NCBI RefSeq assembly: GCF_002368115.1
Contig: NZ_AP018316.1
Coordinates: 955,780 to 1,019,779 of the forward strand
From: Dolichospermum compactum NIES-806
GTDB taxonomy: Bacteria > Cyanobacteriota > Cyanobacteriia > Cyanobacteriales > Nostocaceae
Direction: 5' to 3'
DNA: 64,000 nucleotides
The notes beneath the pieces were generated by a model. It was not told the DNA's origin. It searched no databases and saw nothing but the letters and a program-made list of their open reading frames with translations. The position numbers and the translations under genes were made by a program. Below are positions 54,346-63,858 of the stretch, piece by piece; within the stretch, counting starts at the first letter, position 1; each line of letters opens with the position of its first letter.

Positions 54346-55314
54346 TTAATTACTTATTCGTGAGATATCTATTGCTGATTTTTTCTGATTAAAGTTCAGC
54401 TGATAGATAAATTTACCTATTAATTGTAAGTAAGAAATTATAATATTTGTTGCTAAAATAGGCCATCTTCTAAAAGCACCAAATAATATTTTCCAATCAC
54501 TCAGTTTGAAAATATTTTCTAGAATCATTCCTTGACAAAATTTAGCAGAATATCCTAAATTTAACAATTTTAGATAAATCTCTGGGATGTAGACATATCG
54601 CATCATTAATGACCAGCGAGGATTTTCTTCTAGGGAACTAGCGTGCATTGTACATTCCAAATAATTATCTTGAGTAACAATGATATTTCCATGAGCCGCA
54701 CAAAATCCGGTCCAATATGCTTGGGATGCTAAATTTTTACAAGAAGTAGTCCAGTTTTGCAAAGCTTGTTGCACAAGTTCGGTATTATAAATGGTAGCTG
54801 TCATGAATAGTACGCCACCAAAACTGCCTTGTAAATACCTTTGAAATACAGGTTTACTATCAACAATAATTTCATCACTATCGCTAGGAAACCAGTGTTC
54901 TACCAAAACTTTATTTGTGTTTTTATCTCGTCCACAACAGTTGAGAAACATCAGTGATAAACTGGGATTCTCTTTAATTTTATTGACGACATAACCTAGA
55001 GTTCTTTCCTGAATTGGATCGTCATCTCCCACTGTCCAAATATATTTACTACCAGCAGCTTGAAGACAAAAAGCAATATTTGGCATTAACCCTATATTTT
55101 CCCGATTTCTATTCACTATAAATACAGTATTACTAAAAGCAGGTTGCCATTTTTTCAAAACTCCTGGTGTATTATCTGTTGAGCAGTTATCCGAAATAAT
55201 AATTTCACATTCTGATTCAAAACCTTTGATTGCTGTTGCTAACCAAGCCAGTTGTTTATCTAGTAAAGCGGCGCGATTGTATGTAGGAATAGCAATAGTT
55301 AGTAACTTTTGCAT
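54346..55314 (-). CDS. Glycosyltransferase family 2 protein (tandem paralogue B)
   Basis: 322 residues with TIAIPTYNRAALLDKQLAWL, SDNCSTDNT, WTVGDDDPIQERTL and RRWPILATN, aligned throughout with paralogue A (53276-54289). The C-termini diverge after about residue 300. A duplication within the island is the simplest explanation. The two genes are 56 bp apart. Confidence 0.87.
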   Translation of the reverse strand: MQKLLTIAIPTYNRAALLDKQLAWLATAIKGFESECEIIISDNCSTDNTPGVLKKWQPAFSNTVFIVNRNRENIGLMPNIAFCLQAAGSKYIWTVGDDDPIQERTLGYVVNKIKENPSLSLMFLNCCGRDKNTNKVLVEHWFPSDSDEIIVDSKPVFQRYLQGSFGGVLFMTATIYNTELVQQALQNWTTSCKNLASQAYWTGFCAAHGNIIVTQDNYLECTMHASSLEENPRWSLMMRYVYIPEIYLKLLNLGYSAKFCQGMILENIFKLSDWKILFGAFRRWPILATNIIISYLQLIGKFIYQLNFNQKKSAIDISRISN

Positions 55315-55434
55315 TTCTGGTATAATGATATTATTTGGTGTCTAAAAAAGGCTTTTAAATCGAATATCTTGAATTAAGAAAATTCAATTTAATCCACCTT
55401 GATGCAATAATGTTCGGTTAAGGAAATGTAGAAA

Positions 55435-55512
55435 TGTAGGTTGAGTTGACGCAAGGAAACCCAACAAAATTATTAATCATGTTGGGTTTTGCTGTCGCTC
55501 AACCCAACCTAC
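55435..55512. repeat. Inverted repeat of the GTAGGTTG...CCCAACA type
   Basis: TGTAGGTTGAGTTGACGC / GCTCAACCCAACCTACA outer arms and AAACCCAACA / TGTTGGGTTTTG inner arms around AAATTATTAATCA. The outer copy of TGTTCGGTTA at 55411 resembles the end of the MITE at 32448, so this may be a related element. Located between paralogue B and the epimerase, where it may stop transcription. Confidence 0.75.
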
Positions 55513-55529
55513 AATATTTTCGGAATAAA

Positions 55530-56567
55530 TTAATAATTTTCCTGTTTGTTCCAGAAGAAATCTTTGTCAATTTGTTCTGTGCGAATTAGATATTCTAATT
55601 GTTTCAAACGGGTGAATCCTCTAGACAAGAAAGTATCTTCATTCATATCAATTTGCTTAAACAAACTAAATAGTTGACTAGCACCAGTTTGAGCATTCCA
55701 ATCACACTTGAATCCGGGGAGAATTGTGTTGATCTTTTCAAAAGATACTCGATAACTGCGATTGTCTGAACCGTTATTACCAAAAGATAATTGACAACCA
55801 GGGAAAACATCGGCAACAATTTCTGCTATTTCTTTAACTCGGTAGTTATTGCCTGTATCACCAACGTTAAAAATTTCATTGTGAATAATATCTCTGGGCG
55901 CTTCCAAGGCACAAACAATGGCTTTACAAATATCTAAGGCGTGAACTAATGGCCGCCAAGGTGTACCATCACTGGTCATTTTAATTTCTTTTGTAGTCCA
56001 AGCTAACCCCGCCAAGTTGTTTAAAACAATATCAAATCGCATTCTGGGAGAAGCACCAAAAGCGGTCGCATTCCGCATGAAAGTAGGGGAGAAATCATCA
56101 TCAGCTAATGGTTGTAAATCTCTTTCTACTAATGTTTTACATTCGGCGTAAGCTGTTTGTGGATTCAGAGAAGATTCTTCTGTAATATCGCCTTCACTAG
56201 CCACACCATAAACACTACAGGAGGACATATAAACGAAGCGGCGGACACCTACTGATTTTGCCAAATTAGCTAGGCGAACTGAACCAAAATGATTAATATC
56301 ATAAGTAATTGTGGGGGATAATTGTCCAGTAGGATCGTTGGATAATTCTGCCATGTGAACAATAGCATCTACGCCTTCTAAATCTTCGGGATTGATATCA
56401 CGAATATCTTTATTTAGGGTTTTAGCTGTGATGTTAGTGCCGTTATATAGCCAACCAACTTTATAAAATCCAGTATCAACTCCCAGAACTTCATGTCCTT
56501 TTTGCATTAATAAAGAAGGCAATAAAGAACCAAGATAACCTTCTGTGCCAGTTACTAAAATTTTCAT
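55530..56567 (-). CDS. NAD-dependent epimerase/dehydratase
   Basis: 345 residues of the extended SDR family. TGTEGYLGSLLP at 6-17 (NAD site), DIRDI near 57, SSCSVYG near 114 and the active-site YAECK (Y-x3-K) near 139. The middle DGTPWRPLVHALDICKAI is typical of nucleotide-sugar epimerases. Follows the oxidase gene in the island by 135 bp, and probably acts after the glucose-1-phosphate cytidylyltransferase on a CDP-linked sugar. Confidence 0.87.
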   Translation of the reverse strand: MKILVTGTEGYLGSLLPSLLMQKGHEVLGVDTGFYKVGWLYNGTNITAKTLNKDIRDINPEDLEGVDAIVHMAELSNDPTGQLSPTITYDINHFGSVRLANLAKSVGVRRFVYMSSCSVYGVASEGDITEESSLNPQTAYAECKTLVERDLQPLADDDFSPTFMRNATAFGASPRMRFDIVLNNLAGLAWTTKEIKMTSDGTPWRPLVHALDICKAIVCALEAPRDIIHNEIFNVGDTGNNYRVKEIAEIVADVFPGCQLSFGNNGSDNRSYRVSFEKINTILPGFKCDWNAQTGASQLFSLFKQIDMNEDTFLSRGFTRLKQLEYLIRTEQIDKDFFWNKQENY

Positions 56568-56702
56568 GATTGTTAAAACTTTTGAGGTAGAAAAATATGT
56601 TGTTGCTTGAAAAATCCGCAGATAAAATTCTCTTTCCTTACTCTCTGCGCCTCTGCGTGTTAGCGAAGCAGGGCGAAGCCTGATAAAAAAATGTAGTTCA
56701 TT

Positions 56703-57917
56703 CTACGAAGAGACTAAACTGTGCAAATGAGTAGGTTCTGGTATTTGCTTAACTATAGCTTTACCAATTTCTAAGGAAGAAGTTGCAGCGGGTGAAGGTG
56801 CATTGCAAACATGAATGGAATTATCACCATTAACGATTAAAAAGTCATCTACCAGAGAACCATTATTCATTAATGCTTGAGCGCGAACTCCTGCATGGGT
56901 GGGAATTACATCTTTTGCTTGAATTTCGGGAATTAGTTTTTGCAAACTTTTGACAAAGGCTGCTTTACTAAAGGAACGAATAATTTCTTGAATTCCTTCG
57001 TCGGCGTGTTTTGCTGCTAGTTTCCAAAAGCCAGGATAGGTGATAACTTCGGCAAAATCTCGCAAGTCAAAGTCGGTTTTTTTGTAACCTTCACGTTTGA
57101 GGCTTAGAACTGCATTGGGACCCGCGTGAACAGTGTTATCAATCATCCGGGTGAAATGCACGCCGAGAAAGGGGAAATCTGGATTAGGAACTGGGTAAAT
57201 GAGAGTTTTCACCAAATAGCGTTTTTCGGGGGTAAGTTCGTAATATTCACCGCGAAAGGGAACGATTTTAGCTTCAGGATTAGCTTTACCTAATTTTGCA
57301 ATGCGATCGCTATGCAATCCGGCACAATTAATTACAAATCGAGTTTCAAAACTGCCATTGTTAGTTTCTAATACCTGATTTTTGCCACTGCGGACAATTT
57401 TCAAAACTTGTATGTTAAGACGTAAATCTCCCCCTTGATTGCGAATTAATTCCGCATATTTTAAACAAACTTGTTTGTAATTAACAATCCCTGTACTAAA
57501 TACCTGAACTCCACCCACACAACTCACATGAGGTTCAATTTCTTTAACTTCTTCTGAACTGATTCTTTTAACAGGAATGCCGTTTTCTAACCCGCGTGTG
57601 TAGAGATTTTCTAAGCGAGGTAATTCTTGTTGATTACTGGCAACAATTACTTTACCACAAACTTCATGATCAATATCATATTTCTGGCAAAATTCTACCA
57701 TTGAACGGCTACCATCACGGGAAAATGTAGCCTTAAAGCTTCCCGGTTTATAGTAAATACCGGAATGAATGACACCGCTATTATTACCAGTTTGATGAAA
57801 TGCCCATTGGCTCTCTTTTTCTAACACTAATATTTTAGCATGAGGATAACGCTCTCCTAAAGCCATTGCAGTGGAAAGTCCAACTATTCCCCCACCAATA
57901 ATTGCAAAATCGTACAT
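56703..57917 (-). CDS. lhgO: L-2-hydroxyglutarate oxidase-like FAD enzyme
   Basis: 404 residues. FAD-binding DFAIIGGGIVGLSTAMALGE at 3-22 with the ELVLEKE acidic end, NNSGVIHSGIYYKPGS near 47 (LhgO/DadA-like substrate region) and a C-terminal THAGVRAQAL. LhgO oxidises L-2-hydroxyglutarate to 2-oxoglutarate. In the envelope island it may act on a hydroxy acid or a sugar side chain instead. It lies 51 bp after rfbF and is co-directional. Confidence 0.83.
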   Translation of the reverse strand: MYDFAIIGGGIVGLSTAMALGERYPHAKILVLEKESQWAFHQTGNNSGVIHSGIYYKPGSFKATFSRDGSRSMVEFCQKYDIDHEVCGKVIVASNQQELPRLENLYTRGLENGIPVKRISSEEVKEIEPHVSCVGGVQVFSTGIVNYKQVCLKYAELIRNQGGDLRLNIQVLKIVRSGKNQVLETNNGSFETRFVINCAGLHSDRIAKLGKANPEAKIVPFRGEYYELTPEKRYLVKTLIYPVPNPDFPFLGVHFTRMIDNTVHAGPNAVLSLKREGYKKTDFDLRDFAEVITYPGFWKLAAKHADEGIQEIIRSFSKAAFVKSLQKLIPEIQAKDVIPTHAGVRAQALMNNGSLVDDFLIVNGDNSIHVCNAPSPAATSSLEIGKAIVKQIPEPTHLHSLVSS

Positions 57918-57968
57918 TAGTAATCTTTCCCCAATCCAATATCTAAAATCTCAAATCCAAAATTGCTA

Positions 57969-58742
57969 TTACCAAACTTGCCAAGGAGCTTTACCATTTT
58001 TCCATAGATCCTCTAGATAGTTTTTATCTCTTAATGTGTCCATTGGTTGCCAAAAACCATCATGTTTGTAAGCCGCTAACTGTTCTAAGTCAGCTAACTT
58101 TTCTAATGGTTCTTTCTCCCACACAGTTGAACTATCAGCAATAAAATCAATTACCTGTGGTTCTAGAACAAAATAGCCACCATTAATCCAAGCACCATCA
58201 CCTTCCGGTTTTTCTTTAAAACTGGTGATTTTAGTTTGTTCTTGTCCTAGAGAAATTGCTCCAAATCTTCCTGCTGGTTGCACTGCGCTGAGTGTTGCTA
58301 ATGTCTTTTGTTCTCGATGGAATTTAATTAATTCTGTAATATTAATATTACTTACACCATCACCATAGGTGAAACAAAAGGTTTCATTCCCAATATGTTC
58401 ACGAACTTGCTTTAAACGTCCACCTGTCATTGTATTATCACCTGTATTTACCAAGGTGACGCGCCAGGGTTCAGCATATCCAGAATGGACATTCATTTGA
58501 TTAAATCGCATATCAAATGTCACGTCTGACATATGTAAAAAATAGTTGGCAAAGTATTCTTTAATGATGTACCCTTTGTAACCGCAACAAATAATGAAAT
58601 CATTAATACCATGAGCAGAGTAAGTTTTCATTATGTGCCAGAGAATTGGCTTACCACCAACTTCAACCATTGGTTTGGGTCTGATACTGGTTTCTTCACT
58701 TAACCTTGTACCCAGACCTCCTGCTAAAATTACTGCTTTCAT
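57969..58742 (-). CDS. rfbF: Glucose-1-phosphate cytidylyltransferase
   Basis: 257 residues. The nucleotidyltransferase signature AVILAGGLGTRLSEETSIRPKPM at the N-terminus, GGKPILWHIM and GYKGYIIKEYF next, and the RfbF-specific TFCFTYGDGVSNINI near 122. It makes CDP-glucose from glucose-1-phosphate and CTP, the entry point for CDP-dideoxy or related sugars. It is the first gene in transcription order of the minus-strand island, so the island promoter probably lies in 58743-58930. Confidence 0.9.
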   Translation of the reverse strand: MKAVILAGGLGTRLSEETSIRPKPMVEVGGKPILWHIMKTYSAHGINDFIICCGYKGYIIKEYFANYFLHMSDVTFDMRFNQMNVHSGYAEPWRVTLVNTGDNTMTGGRLKQVREHIGNETFCFTYGDGVSNINITELIKFHREQKTLATLSAVQPAGRFGAISLGQEQTKITSFKEKPEGDGAWINGGYFVLEPQVIDFIADSSTVWEKEPLEKLADLEQLAAYKHDGFWQPMDTLRDKNYLEDLWKNGKAPWQVW

Positions 58743-59273
58743 GTAGTTACCTCAAAAATTTGCACGTGGATGATAATTTCAATTGATGGAAATGAAGAGA
58801 ATGCACAATGATGGTAAAGGAATTAAATAATTTTTCTTTCTCTTTATTAGGTAGATAAACATAATTTAACTGTTATTTTCTAGAAAATCATAAAGAATAA
58901 GTAAATTAAGATATTTTATCTGTAAAATATTTATAGTAGGAGTCAGGAGTCAGAATAAGAGAGAAGAAGAAGGAATAAGGAAGAAGGAAAAGAAAAAGAA
59001 GAAGAAGTCTTTTTATGTTTGTCTTTTTTCGTGAATTTTGTGCCTTATTCAAGCTACATTCCGCTATAGTAATTTTAATCACAAAAACAAAAACCCCCAA
59101 TTTCTTAATGAAGTCAGGAGTGAATTTTAACTATTATTTTTTACAGATTATTCACACTTTAGATGATTTTAATTCCTTCATTCTTCATTCTTCATTCTTC
59201 ATTCTTCATTCTTTATTCTTCATTCTTTATTCTTCATTCTTCTTTCTTATTCTGACTCCTGACTCCTACTAAA
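58743..59273. other. Intergenic region with a 27-bp inverted repeat
   Basis: 531 bp. A perfect 27-bp inverted pair lies at 58934-58960 and 59245-59271 (cores AGTCAGGAGTCAGAATAAGA and its complement). Each arm is extended on its inner side by purine-rich and complementary pyrimidine-rich tracts (GAAGAAGAAGGAATAAGGA against TTCATTC repeats). The region probably folds into one long hairpin when transcribed. The promoter of rfbF should lie in its left half. Confidence 0.7.
59178..59243. repeat. Heptamer tandem repeat (TTCATTC)n
   Basis: Eight or nine copies of TTCATTC/TTTATTC inside the inverted-repeat region, next to the kinase stop. Confidence 0.85.
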
Positions 59274-61466
59274 TCAATTACTTTGTCTAGTGAGAATTGT
59301 GTTAGATAATAAACTATCACATTTATTAGCAACAACGATACAAATACTACTCAAGGACTGTTGATAATTATCCATATCATTTTGCTCCAAAGAAACTTTA
59401 GCGGCTGTTTCTAAATCCGCAACTGCTTGAACATGATTTTTGTCAGCTATACCTTCTCCATATTGTGCTAGTTCATAGTAAGCCATCCCACGTCTTAGAT
59501 AACCTTTAGCCAATCGGGGATTAAGTTTTATTGCTTCAGTAAAATCAGCGATCGCCTGTTTATATTCTGTTGCATAATTACTACTGTATTGCGCCATTTG
59601 ATAACGAACCAAACCCCGTTGAAAGTAAGCATCTATTTTAGCTGAATTGAGTTTAATGGCTTCCGTAAAATCAGCAATTGACTTTTGGTATTCTGGAAAA
59701 GAATTATTTATATATTTAGTAGTTTCAAATCGAACAATACCCCGTCTGATATAAGCTTCTGCATCAGTTTTATCTATACTGATGGCAGCATTAAAATCAG
59801 CGATCGCTTGTTTGTATTCTTTATCAGGATCACTACTATAATCAGCCAGCATATAATAAGCATTACCGCGACTTATATAGGCTTTCACTTCTTGAGGATT
59901 CAACTTCAAAGCTTGGTTATAATTAGCTAATGCAGCTTCATAATTATTTAAATTATATTGGGCATTACCCAAATTTATATACCCCTTGGCTGATTGGGGA
60001 TTCTTTTTAATAGCTTCGGTAAAATTGACCACTGCTTGTTCATAATCTTGTTGATGATAAGCAGTATCACCGCGCTGGTAGTAATCCGCAAAAGAAAGAC
60101 TTGGCAGATCAGCAGTTTGATTAGGTGTACGAGACATCAAACTTTGTTGAGTGTAAGGATTTTGGGAAACAAAAGGACGGGTAAATTTAATCATTACATC
60201 CAAATAGCCCAAAAGACCCAATCCCATCACCCCAAAAATCACACCATATAACTTCCGATTTAATTTTTGACCAGCGGGAGGATGATAAAACTGCTGGTTA
60301 GCTATAGGTTGCCAATGATACACCGGATAATTTGGTCTTAATGGCTGAGTAATGCGGGGAGTGGGAATATGGCGACGTTTAGACGGTTTTTGGCGTGGTT
60401 GTAGATGTTGTTTAGAAGCGATCGCCACCAATGACGGAAATGGATCTCTCCCACCCAATCTTTTAGTCCGCTCACACCAAGGACACTTATCCAAATGATT
60501 ATGATAAAGATGCTGAAGATTCACCTGACAAATCATTAAACTCTCCTCCACCGCCGTTAAAGCCGACAACCAAGTTTGAGCATTAGGGCGTAACCAAGGT
60601 TGATCATGACCATCCTCAAAACAACGCACAAATAAATCCCGCAAACTAGGATGAAGCAGATTCCAGCTAGGAGAAATAGGCGTTGGTAGATAGGGAACTT
60701 GTTTCTTTTGACTATAGGTAAAATGTCCAGAAAGAATCCTCCCTTGGTAGGTTGGAGGATCTACCGCCCCTTGAAATATCCCAGAAAATGGGTGAGTTCC
60801 TTCCATTAACAACTGAAAAATCAGCACAGCCAACCCAAATAAATCATGATGAATTTCTCGATCATAGTCCGCAAAAGTTTTATTCTGTAATTCTGGAGGC
60901 GTATATTCAGGCTTACCCACAGAACAACGATAAACAACATTCTGCAACGGTTCCGTCACTTGAAACGAATCCGTATCCACCAACGTCACCAAAGCCGTAT
61001 CACTCACCAAAATATTCGACTCATTCACATCACCAACACAGTATCGGCTGGCGTGCAAAGCCGCAAAAGCCGCAGCCAGATTCCGGGCAGTTCGCAACAA
61101 ATATTGATAATTAAACAAAGGGCAATGTTGTCGGCGAATCCCTGGATTATAAAAATCCATAATTGGTCGCATTCCCCGAATTCTGGGCATCACAAAGCCA
61201 ACGACCTTACCGCTACCATCCGCCGCTTGCAATAATTCCTGTGGCCAAGCAATAGAAATATGCCCTAAATTATCCGTCGGATTCACAGGAGGATTAGCAA
61301 GCATCGCCCGCAGTTTTTGGGCATAAGAGACAGTTGGTTTATGATAGATTTTCGCTACCAAGTTCTCATCCGACGGAACTGCATAGATACAAGCCTCACC
61401 ACCATGTCCCACACTGACAGAGAGGTTGAGAATTTCCGGGCTAGGAAGATGACGTAGTACCTGCAT
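59274..61466 (-). CDS. Protein kinase-like protein with TPR repeats (TerY-P triad)
   Basis: 730 residues. Kinase part 1-320: glycine loop GHGGEACIY at 20-28, Lys39 in VAKIY, catalytic loop YCVGDVNESN (Asp146, Asn151) and metal motif DTDSF (164-168) in place of DFG. These variants are normal for the kinases of TerY-P triads. A CPWC zinc motif stands near 335. A membrane helix follows near 405-425, then about six TPR units to about 690. It works with the phosphatase (61569) and vWA protein (62404), all co-directional, as a phosphorylation switch. Confidence 0.85.
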   Translation of the reverse strand: MQVLRHLPSPEILNLSVSVGHGGEACIYAVPSDENLVAKIYHKPTVSYAQKLRAMLANPPVNPTDNLGHISIAWPQELLQAADGSGKVVGFVMPRIRGMRPIMDFYNPGIRRQHCPLFNYQYLLRTARNLAAAFAALHASRYCVGDVNESNILVSDTALVTLVDTDSFQVTEPLQNVVYRCSVGKPEYTPPELQNKTFADYDREIHHDLFGLAVLIFQLLMEGTHPFSGIFQGAVDPPTYQGRILSGHFTYSQKKQVPYLPTPISPSWNLLHPSLRDLFVRCFEDGHDQPWLRPNAQTWLSALTAVEESLMICQVNLQHLYHNHLDKCPWCERTKRLGGRDPFPSLVAIASKQHLQPRQKPSKRRHIPTPRITQPLRPNYPVYHWQPIANQQFYHPPAGQKLNRKLYGVIFGVMGLGLLGYLDVMIKFTRPFVSQNPYTQQSLMSRTPNQTADLPSLSFADYYQRGDTAYHQQDYEQAVVNFTEAIKKNPQSAKGYINLGNAQYNLNNYEAALANYNQALKLNPQEVKAYISRGNAYYMLADYSSDPDKEYKQAIADFNAAISIDKTDAEAYIRRGIVRFETTKYINNSFPEYQKSIADFTEAIKLNSAKIDAYFQRGLVRYQMAQYSSNYATEYKQAIADFTEAIKLNPRLAKGYLRRGMAYYELAQYGEGIADKNHVQAVADLETAAKVSLEQNDMDNYQQSLSSICIVVANKCDSLLSNTILTRQSN

Positions 61467-61568
61467 GGCAGAATAAAGTTTATATGAGGTGATTGGAATC
61501 CGTCAAAGGTTCAGACACTCAAGAGTATGGCTAATACCATACTGTCTTTAATCCCTAATGACTATAAA

Positions 61569-62351
61569 TTATGAGTTAATAAATGCAGCCAAAATTAAAG
61601 TTAAATCATCATCAGTGCGCTGAGTAATCTTATCAGAACTTAAAAACCGCATTAAATGTTCTTTTGCTAATATTCTATCTTCAGCATTTGCTACAAACTC
61701 AAATAAAGGAAAAAAGAAAGGTTTGTGAGGTTCACCAACAATCATATTCAAAGCTAACATTTGTAAACCATCAGTTAGAACACCCACATTAACAATCTCA
61801 TCCCGGCATATTTTAAATTGTGCTGTCTCCAAAGCAACAAGAGACGTGAGAAAAGTTGTTTGATTGATATATTCGCCATTGCTAGGAATGGTTAATGCTA
61901 TCAAATTACCCATACCATTTTTAGCCACAGCCAAACCATCACCAACCTGCCCTACAGCCACAATTTCTGGTGTAGCAATCATCAGAATCAAGGTAGTTGC
62001 TAAATCATGAGGTTGATTATTACAAACATCCGCCTCAGTTTCTATAGCCTTGCGGGCTACTAACATAGCATCAGTGAGCAAATAACGCAAAACATCATCA
62101 TTAGCCAGAGAATCACTCGTAATCTCTTGGCGAGAAAGATGATCTATGGCCGTTTCCACCGCAATCATTGATCCCACCTTTCCTAGTTTAGCAGAACCCG
62201 CACCATCTGCCGCTGCTATCACCAACACATTATTAGCCAATAGCTGCCAATGGTGAGCATCCTGACAAAGTTGCTGGTTTTTTGAATGACTAGTCCCACA
62301 TACAGAAGCAGTCACTATCCGCCATTGAGAAATCTCTTTTGATGTATTCAT
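61569..62351 (-). CDS. PP2C-family protein phosphatase (TerY-P triad)
   Basis: 260 residues. PP2C motifs: CQDAHHWQLLANNVLVIAAADGAGSAKLGKVGS (metal site DGAGSA near 53), VGQVGDGLAVAKN near 140, LTDGLQMLAL near 195 and TDDDLTLILAAF at the end. Short (260 residues), without the extra domains of larger PP2C enzymes. It should reverse the kinase's phosphorylation; the kinase gene begins 102 bp downstream. Confidence 0.88.
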   Translation of the reverse strand: MNTSKEISQWRIVTASVCGTSHSKNQQLCQDAHHWQLLANNVLVIAAADGAGSAKLGKVGSMIAVETAIDHLSRQEITSDSLANDDVLRYLLTDAMLVARKAIETEADVCNNQPHDLATTLILMIATPEIVAVGQVGDGLAVAKNGMGNLIALTIPSNGEYINQTTFLTSLVALETAQFKICRDEIVNVGVLTDGLQMLALNMIVGEPHKPFFFPLFEFVANAEDRILAKEHLMRFLSSDKITQRTDDDLTLILAAFINS

Positions 62352-62403
62352 ATAATTTGTTTTCCACAGCTAGTTCAGTTTAAACAACAAGCTGCAATTT
62401 TCA

Positions 62404-63078
62404 TTAAACAGATCCCCAACCAATTGGTGGTAGTGCTACCTGTTCATCTACCTGAGAATGAGACACCGCTGACATACTCGCAGACAGCCAAACAAACATC
62501 TCAATAAAATTCAATCCTTTTAATTTTAGGGGACTTCGTACAGCAATTTGACTTAATCGGCTCATATTCGCATTCTCTACGCCCACCGTAAAGAACGCCA
62601 CCCGCTTATTAGACTCATCCCCTTGCAGTCTTTGGGCGGCTTGTTCAACAACATGATCTAGTTCACCCTGGGGTTCACCATCAGTAATCATAAACACCCA
62701 AGGACGGTAATAAGCAATACCATTCGTCCGATATTGGGATTTGCGTTCTTGAATAATATCCAAAGCCTTATGAATAGCCGAACCCATAATTGTTAACCCC
62801 TGGGCTGTGAGAATCGGCGGGTTGAATTTATCAGCAGTTACAAAGTCCTGGACAACATTAACATTACTATCAAATGTAATAATAGCTACTTCTACCCTTC
62901 GGGATGCTAAGGAATTTTTAACCAGTTCATCCTTTAAACTCAACAAACCTTGATTTAAAGCTTCGATTCGTTCTCCTTGCATCGAGCCAGAAGTATCTAG
63001 CAATAACACGCATGGACAACGGGGTTCGGGATTTTCCGCAAATTCTACAACTTCGTCAAGATTAAATGTATCAATCAT
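62404..63078 (-). CDS. terY: vWA-domain protein, TerY-like
   Basis: 224 residues from ATG 63078; the frame opens at TTG 63105. A single von Willebrand A domain with a complete MIDAS metal site: DTSGS near 28, the Thr in GLTIMGSA near 88 and ITDGEPQGE near 126. TerY-P triads (vWA, PP2C, kinase) are known in tellurite-resistance and stress gene clusters. No other ter gene is present here. First gene of the three-gene operon. Confidence 0.85.
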   Translation of the reverse strand: MIDTFNLDEVVEFAENPEPRCPCVLLLDTSGSMQGERIEALNQGLLSLKDELVKNSLASRRVEVAIITFDSNVNVVQDFVTADKFNPPILTAQGLTIMGSAIHKALDIIQERKSQYRTNGIAYYRPWVFMITDGEPQGELDHVVEQAAQRLQGDESNKRVAFFTVGVENANMSRLSQIAVRSPLKLKGLNFIEMFVWLSASMSAVSHSQVDEQVALPPIGWGSV

Positions 63079-63105
63079 AACTTTTTGTGTTATGTTATAG
63101 TCCAA

Positions 63106-63858
63106 AGTCTTATTTTCCTTTTACTGAAAGTATATAGTTTTTGGCGCTAGTATGACTAAAATTATGGTATTTTGCGGGAGATACTGGGATTTTTCCGTAA
63201 ATATATTGACTTGGGGCAATTTTACTAAATGTCTCTCCCACTCCTCATTACCACTTAGTCACTGGTAATTTATGAGGCCATTTAATCTTACTGATTGTCA
63301 AATGTCTACCATAATTGAACTTTGCCAAAATTAAAATGCCAGAATTCAGGAGTCAAACAACCTCAATACCTAACTTTTGACCTAGATTCTCCAGTCTGTT
63401 GAGTTGCCATCTGCTGTAATAATCAATATATACATTTACCTCCATAAATTTTTAAAGATTCTATGTGGGATTTAAGTCTGTCTTTGGGTAAATCAATTCA
63501 TGATTGTTAAATCCAGCAAAAGTAAGAAGATCCGGCTGAAAACTGACGAATTTAAATTACCAAAAAAATCTCAGCATACTCAATAGTATCACTATATAGT
63601 TAATCAAGATGAAATAGCGACAAAATATGACAAAACAGAGATTTTTATCCACACCAATGATAAAAAATCAAAATAAAAAACTACAAAAACTGTTACATTC
63701 AACCCAGGAGGATAATTCTTAAAAAATGTTTTTCATTGATATTCATCATTTAACAACTTGTGATCATGACTATATTTCCAGGTGATATCATATTGCAGCC
63801 TGATATTTAATCTTTTCCCATAGTATGTTGATGTATCCGCCCAAAAAATTGTAAAAAT
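63106..63858. other. Long AT-rich intergenic region
   Basis: 753 bp between divergent genes. No hairpin or repeat stands out. On the minus strand near 63350-63440 there is a 30-codon frame (VNVYIDYYSRWQLNRLENLG) and another near 63460-63550 (PDLLTFAGFNNHELIYPK). They might be remnants of lost genes. The promoters of the TerY operon and the PatA-type gene should lie here. Confidence 0.5.

Noticed and set aside
59015..59272. 85-codon open frame on the plus strand
   Set aside because: It is built mostly from TTCATTC repeats (HSSFFILHS) and has no protein-like features.
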